Part shown: positions 52,359-63,259 of the stretch, piece after piece
Layout: every line of letters begins with the position of its first letter
Position numbering within the stretch: the first letter of the stretch is position 1
Assembly: GCF_051020955.1 (NCBI RefSeq)
Contig: NW_027476202.1
Coordinates: 62,001 to 126,000 of the forward strand
Direction: 5' to 3'
Source: Megalopta genalis
Lineage: Eukaryota; Arthropoda; Insecta; Hymenoptera; Halictidae
DNA length: 64,000 bases
Position numbers and translations under genes: made by a program
The notes under the pieces: generated by a model
Database searches by the model: none
What the model was told of the DNA's origin: nothing
The model's input: only the letters and a program-made list of their open reading frames with translations

Positions 52359-55347
52359 ACATGATTTAGCTTCAAATCAATGCGAAGTAGAAGGGTTATC
52401 TTCGAATCCATGCGAAACAAATGATTTAGCTTCAAACACTTGTGATATACATGATTTAGCTTCAACTGCATGCGAAACAAACGAGTTAGCTTTAAATCCA
52501 TGCGAAACACATGATTTAGCTCCAAATAAATGCGAAGTAGAAGGCATAGCTTCAAATCCATGGGAATCAAATGATTTATCTTGAAATACTTGTGATATGC
52601 ATGACTTATCTTCAACTGCATGCGAAACAATCGAGTTAGCTTCAAATCCATGCGAAACACATGATTTAAATTCAAATCAATGCGAACTAGAAGGGTTATC
52701 ATCAAATCCGTGCGAATCAAATGGTTTTGCTTCAAGTACTTGTGATATACATGATTTAGCTTCAACAGCAAGCGATACAAACGAGTTAGCTTCAAATCCG
52801 TGCGAAACACATGATTTAAGTTCAAATCAATGCGAAGTAGAAGGCTTTGCTTCAAACCCATGCGAAACACATGATTTAGCTTCAAATCAATGCGAAGAAG
52901 AGGGGTGATCTTCGAATCCATGCTAATCAAATGGTACATATTCAAATAATCGTGATATACATGATTTAGCTTCAACAGCATGCGAAACAAACGAGTTAGC
53001 TTCAAATCCATGCGGAACACATGATTTAGCTCCAAATCAATGCGAAGTAGGAGGCTTATCTTCAAATCCATGCGAAACAAATCGTTTAGCTTCAAATACT
53101 TGTGATATACTAGATTTAGCTTCAACTGCATGCGAAACAAACGAGTTAGCTTCTAATCCATGCGCAACACATGATTTAGCTTCAAATCAATGCGAAATAG
53201 AAGGGTTATCTTCGAATCCATGCGAAACAAATGGTTTAGCTTCAAACACTTGTGATATCCATGATTTAGCTTCAACTGCATGCGAAACAACGAGTTAGCT
53301 TTAAATCCATGCGGAACACATGATTTAGCTTCAAATCAATGCGAAGTAGAAGGGTTATCTTCGAATCCATGCGAAACAAATGATTTAGCTTCAAACACTT
53401 GTGATATACATGATTTAGCTTCAACTGCATGCGAAACAAACGAGTTAGCTTTAAATCCATGCGAAACACATGATTTAGCTCCAAATAAATGCGAAGTAGA
53501 AGGCATAGCTTCAAATCCATGGGAATCAAATGGTTTATCTTCAAATACTTGTGATATGCATGACTTATCTTCAACTGCATGCGAAACAAACGAGTTAGCT
53601 TCAAATCCATACGAAACACATGATTTAAATTCAAATCAATGCGAACTAGAAGGGTTATCATCAAATCCGTGCGAATCAAATGGTTTTGCTTCAAATACTT
53701 GTGATATACATGATTTTGCTTCAACAGCAAGCGAAACAAACGAGTTAGCTTCAAATCCGTGCGAAACACATGATTTAAGTTCAAATCAATGCGAACTAGG
53801 ATAGTTATCATCAAATCCATGCGAAACAAATCGTTTAGCTTCAAATACTTGTGATATACTTGAATCAGCTTCAACAGCATGCGAAACAAACGAGTTAGTT
53901 TCAAATCTATGCGAAACAGATGATTTAGGGCGAAGTAGAATACTGATCTTTGAATCCATGCGAAACAAGAGGTTTAGCTTCAAATCCATGCGAAACGTAT
54001 GATTTACCTTCAAATCAATGATATGTAGAAGGCTTAGATTCATATCCATGCGATACGAATGATTTAGCTTCAAATACTTGCGAATATAAGTGATATAGCT
54101 TCAAAAGCAAGGTGAAAGAAACGTGTTAGCTTCAAATCCATGCTGTTGAAATGATTTAGCTTCAAATCAATGCGAAGTAGGAGGCAGATCTTCGAATCCA
54201 TGCGGAACAAATGGTTTAGCTTCACATACTTGTGATATACATGATTTAGCTTCAACAGCATGCGAAACTAACGAGATAGCTTCAAATCCATGCGAAACAC
54301 ATGATTTAGCTTCAAATCAATCCGAAGTAGAAAGCTGATGGTCGAATCCATGTGAAACAAATGGTTTAGCTTCAAATACTTGTGATATACATGATTTAGC
54401 TTCAACTGCATGCGAAACAAACGAGTTAGCTTTAAATCCATGCGAAACATATGATTTAGCTCCAAATCAATGCGAAGTAGAAGGCATAGCTTCAAATCCA
54501 TGGAAATCAAATGGTTTAGCTTCAAATACTTGTGATATTCTGGATTTAACTTCAACTGCATGTGAAACAAACGAGTTAGCTTAAAATCCAAGCGAAACAG
54601 ATTATTTATCTTCAAATCAATGCGAGGTAGAAGGCTTAGCTTCAAATCCATGCGAAACAAACGTGTTAGCTTCAAATCCATGCGAAACACATGATTTAGC
54701 TTCAAATCAATGCGAAGTAGAACGATTATCTTCGAATCCATGCAAAACAAATGGTTTAGCTTCAAACACTTGTGATATACATGATTTAGCTTCAGCTGCA
54801 TGCGAAACAAACTAGTTAGCTTTAAACCCATGCGAAACACATGATTAAACTCCAAATCAATGCGAAGTAGAAGGCTTTGCTTCAAACCCATGCGAAACAC
54901 ATGATTTAGCTTCAAATCAATGCGAAGAAGAGGGGTGATCTTCGAATCCATGCTAATCAAATGGTACATATTCAAATAATCGTGATATACATGATTTAGC
55001 TTCAACAGCATGCGAAACAAACGAGTTAGCTTCAAATCCATGCGGAACACATGATTTAGCTCCAAATCAATGCGAAGTAGGAGGCTTATCTTCAAATCCA
55101 TGCGAAACAAATCGTTTAGCTTCAAATACTTGTGATATACTTGATTTAGCTTCAACTGCATGCGAAACAAACGAGTTAGCTTCTAATCCATGCGCAACAC
55201 ATGATTTAGCTTCAAATCAATGCGAAATAGAAGGGTTATCTTCGAATCCATGCGAAACAAATGGTTTAGCTTCAAACACTTGTGATATCCATGATTTAGC
55301 TTCAACTGCATGCGAAACAACGAGTTAGCTTTAAATCCATGCGGAAC
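52359..55347. repeat. 2989-bp tandem duplication, copy 2
   Basis: This second copy continues to match until about 55.56 kb, where AATGATTTATCTTG in copy 1 is replaced by AATGGTTTATCTTC. It also forms the first half of the larger 5446-bp duplication. Single-base differences include GCGATACAAACG at about 52773 against GCGAAACAAACG, and TACTAGATTTAG near 53108. Confidence 0.9.
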
Positions 55348-56882
55348 ACATGATTTAGCTTCAAATCAATGCGAAGTAGAAGGGTTATCTTCGAATCCAT
55401 GCGAAACAAATGATTTAGCTTCAAACACTTGTGATATAAATGATTTAGCTTCAACTGCATGCGAAACAAACGAGTTAGTTTTAAATCCATGCGAAACACA
55501 TGATTTAGCTCCAAATAAATGCGAAGTAGAAGGCATAGCTTCAAATCCATGGGAATCAAATGGTTTATCTTCAAATACTTGTGATATGCATGACTTATCT
55601 TCAACTGCATGCGAAACAAACGAGTTAGCTTCAAATCCATACGAAACACATGATTTAAATTCAAATCAATGCGAACTAGAAGGGTTATCATCAAATCCGT
55701 GCGAATCAAATGGTTTTGCTTCAAATACTTGTGATATACATGATTTTGCTTCAACAGCAAGCGAAACAAACGAGTTAGCTTCAAATCCGTGCGAAACACA
55801 TGATTTAAGTTCAAATCAATGCGAACTAGGATAGTTATCATCAAATCCATGCGAAACAAATCGTTTAGCTTCAAATACTTGTGATATACATGATTTAGCT
55901 TCAACTGCATGCGAAGCAAACGAGTTAGCTTCTAATCCATGGGCAAAACATGATTTAGCTTCAAATCAATGCGAAGTAGAAGGGTTATCTTCGAATCCAT
56001 GCGAAACAAATGGTTTAGCTTCAAACACTTGTGATATCCATGATTTAGCTTCAACTGCATGCGAAACAACGAGTTAGCTTTAAATCCATGCGGAACACAT
56101 GATTTAACTCCAAATCAATGCGAAGTGGAAGACTGATCTTTGAATCAATGCGAAACACATGATTTAGCTTCAAATCAATGCGAAGTAGAAGGGTTATCTT
56201 CGAATCCATGCGAAACAAATGATTTAGCTTCAAACACTTGTGATATACATGATTTAGCTTCAACTGCATGCGAAACAAACGAGTTAGCTTTAAATCCATG
56301 CGAAACACATGATTTAGCTCCAAATAAATGCGAAGTAGAAGGCATAGCTTCAAATCCATGGGAATCAAATGATTTATCTTGAAATACTTGTGATATGCAT
56401 GACTTATCTTCAACTGCATGCGAAACAATCGAGTTAGCTTCAAATCCATGCGAAACACATGATTTAAATTCAAATCAATGCGAACTAGAAGGGTTATCAT
56501 CAAATCCGTGCGAATCAAATGGTTTTGCTTCAAGTACTTGTGATATACATGATTTAGCTTCAACAGCAAGCGAAACAAACGAGTTAGCTTCAAATCCGTG
56601 CGAAACACATGATTTAAGTTCAAATCAATGCGAACTAGAAGGGTTATCATCAAATCCGTGCGAATCAAATGGTTTAGCTCCAAATACTTGTGATATATAT
56701 GATCTAGCTTCAACAGCATGCGAAACAAACGAGTTAGCTTCAAATCCATGCGAAACACATGATTTAGCTTCAAACCAATGCGAAGTAGAAGGGTTATCTT
56801 CGAATCCATGCGAAACAAATGGTTTAGCTTCAAACACTTGTGATATCCATGATTTAGCTTCAACTGCATGCGAAACAACGGG

Positions 56883-57182
56883 TTAGCTTTAAATCCATGC
56901 GAAACACATGATTTAGCTTCAAATCAATGCGAAGTAGAAGGGTTATCTTCGAATCCATGCGAAACAAATGATTTAGCTTCAAACACTTGTGATATACATG
57001 ATTTAGCTTCAACTGCATGCGAAACAAACGAGTTAGCTTTAAATCCATGCGAAACACATGATTTAGCTTCAAATCAATGCGAAGTAGAAGGGTTATCTTC
57101 GAATCCATGCGAAACAAATGATTTAGCTTCAAACACTTGTGATATACATGATTTAGCTTCAACTGCATGCGAAACAAACGAG
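56883..57182. repeat. Identical adjacent 150-bp HOR units
   Basis: Bases 56883-57032 and 57033-57182 appear identical, both running from TTAGCTTTAAATCC to the following AAACGAG. The corresponding place in copy 2 (about 62.17-62.33 kb) has one unit only. This is a fresh single-unit gain or loss, the elementary step of the array's growth. Confidence 0.92.
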
Positions 57183-57758
57183 TTAGCTTTAAATCCATGC
57201 GAAACACATGATTTAGCTCCAAATAAATGCGAAGTAGAAGGCATAGCTTCAAATCCATGGGAATCAAATGGTTTATCTTCAAATACTTGTGATATGCATG
57301 ACTTATCTTCAACTGCATGCGAAACAAACGAGTTAGCTTCAAATCCATACGAAACACATGATTTAAATTCAAATCAATGCGAACTAGAAAGGTTATCATC
57401 AAATCCGTGCGAATCAAATGGTTTTGCTTCAAATACTTGTGATATACATGATTTAGCTTCAACAGCAAGCGAAACAAACGAGTTAGCTTCAAATCCGTGC
57501 GAAACACATGATTTAAGTTCAAATCAATGCGAACTAGGATGGTTATCATCAAATCCATGCGAAACAAATCGTTTAGCTTCAAATACTTGTGATATACATG
57601 ATTTAGCTTCAACTGCATGCGAAACAAACGAGTTAGCTTCTAATCCATGCGCAAAACATGATTTAGCTTCAAATCAATGCGAAGTAGAAGGGTTATCTTC
57701 GAATCCATGCGAAACAAATGGTTTAGCTTCAAACACTTGTGATATCCATGATTTAGCT

Positions 57759-60700
57759 TCAACTGCATGCGAAACAACGAGTTAGCTTTAAATCCATGCG
57801 AAACACATGATTTAGCTTCAAATCAATGCGAAGTAGAAGGGTTATCTTCGAATCCATGCGAAACAAATGATTTAGCTTCAAACACTTGTGATATACATGA
57901 TTTAGCTTCAACTGCATGCGAAACAAACGAGTTAGCTTTAAATCCATGCGAAACACATGATTTAGCTCCAAATAAATGCGAAGTAGAAGGCATAGCTTCA
58001 AATCCATGGGAATCAAATGATTTATCTTGAAATACTTGTGATATGCATGACTTATCTTCAACTGCATGCGAAACAATCGAGTTAGCTTCAAATCCATGCG
58101 AAACACATGATTTAAATTCAAATCAATGCGAACTAGAAGGGTTATCATCAAATCCGTGCGAATCAAATGGTTTTGCTTCAAGTACTTGTGATATACATGA
58201 TTTAGCTTCAACAGCAAGCGATACAAACGAGTTAGCTTCAAATCCGTGCGAAACACATGATTTAAGTTCAAATCAATGCGAAGTAGAAGGCTTTGCTTCA
58301 AACCCATGCGAAACACATGATTTAGCTTCAAATCAATGCGAAGAAGAGGGGTGATCTTCGAATCCATGCTAATCAAATGGTACATATTCAAATAATCGTG
58401 ATATACATGATTTAGCTTCAACAGCATGCGAAACAAACGAGTTAGCTTCAAATCCATGCGGAACACATGATTTAGCTCCAAATCAATGCGAAGTAGGAGG
58501 CTTATCTTCAAATCCATGCGAAACAAATCGTTTAGCTTCAAATACTTGTGATATACTAGATTTAGCTTCAACTGCATGCGAAACAAACGAGTTAGCTTCT
58601 AATCCATGCGCAACACATGATTTAGCTTCAAATCAATGCGAAATAGAAGGGTTATCTTCGAATCCATGCGAAACAAATGGTTTAGCTTCAAACACTTGTG
58701 ATATCCATGATTTAGCTTCAACTGCATGCGAAACAACGAGTTAGCTTTAAATCCATGCGGAACACATGATTTAGCTTCAAATCAATGCGAAGTAGAAGGG
58801 TTATCTTCGAATCCATGCGAAACAAATGATTTAGCTTCAAACACTTGTGATATACATGACTTATCTTCAACTGCATGCGAAACAAACGAGTTAGCTTCAA
58901 ATCCATACGAAACACATGATTTAAATTCAAATCAATGCGAACTAGAAGGGTTATCATCAAATCCGTGCGAATCAAATGGTTTTGCTTCAAATACTTGTGA
59001 TATACATGATTTTGCTTCAACAGCAAGCGAAACAAACGAGTTAGCTTCAAATCCGTGCGAAACACATGATTTAAGTTCAAATCAATGCGAACTAGGATAG
59101 TTATCATCAAATCCATGCGAAACAAATCGTTTAGCTTCAAATACTTGTGATATACTTGAATCAGCTTCAACAGCATGCGAAACAAACGAGTTAGTTTCAA
59201 ATCTATGCGAAACAGATGATTTAGGGCGAAGTAGAATACTGATCTTTGAATCCATGCGAAACAAGAGGTTTAGCTTCAAATCCATGCGAAACATATGATT
59301 TACCTTCAAATCAATGATATGTAGAAGGCTTAGATTCATATCCATGCGATACGAATGATTTAATTTCAAATACTTGCGAATATAAGTGATATAGCTTCAA
59401 AAGCAAGGTGAAAGAAACGTGTTAGCTTCAAATCCATGCTGTTGAAATGATTTAGCTTCAAATCAATGCGAAGTAGGAGGCAGATCTTCGAATCCATGCG
59501 GAACAAATGGTTTAGCTTCACATACTTGTGATATACATGATTTAGCTTCAACAGCATGCGAAACTAACGAGATAGCTTCAAATCCATGCGAAACACATGA
59601 TTTAGCTTCAAATCAATCCGAAGTAGAAAGCTGATGGTCGAATCCATGTGAAACAAATGGTTTAGCTTCAAATACTTGTGATATACATGATTTAGCTTCA
59701 ACTGCATGCGAAACAAACGAGTTAGCTTTAAATCCATGCGAAACATATGATTTAGCTCCAAATCAATGCGAAGTAGAAGGCATAGCTTCAAATCCATGGA
59801 AATCAAATGGTTTAGCTTCAAATACTTGTGATATTCTGGATTTAACTTCAACTGCATGTGAAACAAACGAGTTAGCTTAAAATCCAAGCGAAACAGATTA
59901 TTTATCTTCAAATCAATGCGAGGTAGAAGGCTTAGCTTCAAATCCATGCGAAACAAACGTGTTAGCTTCAAATCCATGCGAAACACATGATTTAGCTTCA
60001 AATCAATGCGAAGTAGAACGATTATCTTCGAATCCATGCAAAACAAATGGTTTAGCTTCAAACACTTGTGATATACATGATTTAGCTTCAGCTGCATGCG
60101 AAACAAACTAGTTAGCTTTAAACCCATGCGAAACACATGATTAAACTCCAAATCAATGCGAAGTAGAAGGCTTTGCTTCAAACCCATGCGAAACACATGA
60201 TTTAGCTTCAAATCAATGCGAAGAAGAGGGGTGATCTTCGAATCCATGCTAATCAAATGGTACATATTCAAATAATCGTGATATACATGATTTAGCTTCA
60301 ACAGCATGCGAAACAAACGAGTTAGCTTCAAATCCATGCGGAACACATGATTTAGCTCCAAATCAATGCGAAGTAGGAGGCTTATCTTCAAATCCATGCG
60401 AAACAAATCGTTTAGCTTCAAATACTTGTGATATACTTGATTTAGCTTCAACTGCATGCGAAACAAACGAGTTAGCTTCTAATCCATGCGCAACACATGA
60501 TTTAGCTTCAAATCAATGCGAAATAGAAGGGTTATCTTCGAATCCATGCGAAACAAATGGTTTAGCTTCAAACACTTGTGATATCCATGATTTAGCTTCA
60601 ACTGCATGCGAAACAACGAGTTAGCTTTAAATCCATGCGGAACACATGATTTAGCTTCAAATCAATGCGAAGTAGAAGGGTTATCTTCGAATCCATGCGA

Positions 60701-62904
60701 AACAAATGATTTAGCTTCAAACACTTGTGATATACATGATTTAGCTTCAACTGCATGCGAAACAAACGAGTTAGTTTTAAATCCATGCGAAACACATGAT
60801 TTAGCTCCAAATAAATGCGAAGTAGAAGGCATAGCTTCAAATCCATGGGAATCAAATGGTTTATCTTCAAATACTTGTGATATGCATGACTTATCTTCAA
60901 CTGCATGCGAAACAAACGAGTTAGCTTCAAATCCATACGAAACACATGATTTAAATTCAAATCAATGCGAACTAGAAGGGTTATCATCAAATCCGTGCGA
61001 ATCAAATGGTTTTGCTTCAAATACTTGTGATATACATGATTTTGCTTCAACAGCAAGCGAAACAAACGAGTTAGCTTCAAATCCGTGCGAAACACATGAT
61101 TTAAGTTCAAATCAATGCGAACTAGGATAGTTATCATCAAATCCATGCGAAACAAATCGTTTAGCTTCAAATACTTGTGATATACATGATTTAGCTTCAA
61201 CTGCATGCGAAGCAAACGAGTTAGCTTCTAATCCATGGGCAAAACATGATTTAGCTTCAAATCAATGCGAAGTAGAAGGGTTATCTTCGAATCCATGCGA
61301 AACAAATGGTTTAGCTTCAAACACTTGTGATATCCATGATTTAGCTTCAACTGCATGCGAAACAACGAGTTAGCTTTAAATCCATGCGGAACACATGATT
61401 TAACTCCAAATCAATGCGAAGTGGAAGACTGATCTTTGAATCAATGCGAAACACATGATTTAGCTTCAAATCAATGCGAAGTAGAAGGGTTATCTTCGAA
61501 TCCATGCGAAACAAATGATTTAGCTTCAAACACTTGTGATATACATGATTTAGCTTCAACTGCATGCGAAACAAACGAGTTAGCTTTAAATCCATGCGAA
61601 ACACATGATTTAGCTCCAAATAAATGCGAAGTAGAAGGCATAGCTTCAAATCCATGGGAATCAAATGATTTATCTTGAAATACTTGTGATATGCATGACT
61701 TATCTTCAACTGCATGCGAAACAATCGAGTTAGCTTCAAATCCATGCGAAACACATGATTTAAATTCAAATCAATGCGAACTAGAAGGGTTATCATCAAA
61801 TCCGTGCGAATCAAATGGTTTTGCTTCAAGTACTTGTGATATACATGATTTAGCTTCAACAGCAAGCGAAACAAACGAGTTAGCTTCAAATCCGTGCGAA
61901 ACACATGATTTAAGTTCAAATCAATGCGAACTAGAAGGGTTATCATCAAATCCGTGCGAATCAAATGGTTTAGCTCCAAATACTTGTGATATATATGATC
62001 TAGCTTCAACAGCATGCGAAACAAACGAGTTAGCTTCAAATCCATGCGAAACACATGATTTAGCTTCAAACCAATGCGAAGTAGAAGGGTTATCTTCGAA
62101 TCCATGCGAAACAAATGGTTTAGCTTCAAACACTTGTGATATCCATGATTTAGCTTCAACTGCATGCGAAACAACGGGTTAGCTTTAAATCCATGCGAAA
62201 CACATGATTTAGCTTCAAATCAATGCGAAGTAGAAGGGTTATCTTCGAATCCATGCGAAACAAATGATTTAGCTTCAAACACTTGTGATATACATGATTT
62301 AGCTTCAACTGCATGCGAAACAAACGAGTTAGCTTTAAATCCATGCGAAACACATGATTTAGCTCCAAATAAATGCGAAGTAGAAGGCATAGCTTCAAAT
62401 CCATGGGAATCAAATGGTTTATCTTCAAATACTTGTGATATGCATGACTTATCTTCAACTGCATGCGAAACAAACGAGTTAGCTTCAAATCCATACGAAA
62501 CACATGATTTAAATTCAAATCAATGCGAACTAGAAAGGTTATCATCAAATCCGTGCGAATCAAATGGTTTTGCTTCAAATACTTGTGATATACATGATTT
62601 AGCTTCAACAGCAAGCGAAACAAACGAGTTAGCTTCAAATCCGTGCGAAACACATGATTTAAGTTCAAATCAATGCGAACTAGGATGGTTATCATCAAAT
62701 CCATGCGAAACAAATCGTTTAGCTTCAAATACTTGTGATATACATGATTTAGCTTCAACTGCATGCGAAACAAACGAGTTAGCTTCTAATCCATGCGCAA
62801 AACATGATTTAGCTTCAAATCAATGCGAAGTAGAAGGGTTATCTTCGAATCCATGCGAAACAAATGGTTTAGCTTCAAACACTTGTGATATCCATGATTT
62901 AGCT
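57759..62904. repeat. 5.4-kb tandem duplication, copy 2 (5146 bp)
   Basis: This copy directly follows copy 1 and reproduces its scars, island and markers, but is 300 bp shorter because of two independent 150-bp differences. A third, incomplete copy starts at 62905 and is recognisable to about 63250, so the block was on its way to a triplet before the array changes type. Confidence 0.9.
58846..58866. repeat. Junction of an exact 150-bp deletion
   Basis: Here GTGATATACATG runs directly into GACTTATCTTC. In the parallel copy (53.40-53.58 kb) those two halves belong to consecutive HOR units 150 bp apart, GATATACATGATTTAG and GATATGCATGACTTATC. The join creates a hybrid m3-m4 monomer and keeps the 30-bp register. 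Confidence 0.9.
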
Positions 62905-63259
62905 TCAACTGCATGCGAAACAACGAGTTAGCTTTAAATCCATGCGAAACACATGATTTAGCTTCAAATCAATGCGAAGTAGAAGGGTTATCTTCGAATC
63001 CATGCGAAACAAATGATTTAGCTTCAAACACTTGTGATATACATGATTTAGTTTCAACTGCATGCGAAACAAACGAGTTAGCTTTAAATCCATGCGAAAC
63101 ACATGATTTAGCTCCAAATAAATGTGAAGTAGAAGGCATAGCTTCAAATCCATGGGAATCAAATGGTTTATCTTCAAATACTTGTGATATGCATGACTTA
63201 TCTTCAACTGCATGCGAAACAAACGAGTTAGCTTCAAATCCATACGAAACACATGATTT

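Larger units (their letters stand above)
52313..57758. repeat. 5446-bp tandem duplication, copy 1
   Basis: Copy 1 runs from a 29-bp marker monomer to the corresponding one at 57759. Offsets to copy 2 are 5446 bp at the start, 5296 bp through the middle and 5146 bp at the end. The two steps of exactly 150 bp come from one HOR unit missing in copy 2 near 58.86 kb and one extra HOR unit present here at 57033-57182. Internal marker spacings are 749, 809, 899 and 959 bp, each a whole number of monomers minus one base. Confidence 0.9.
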
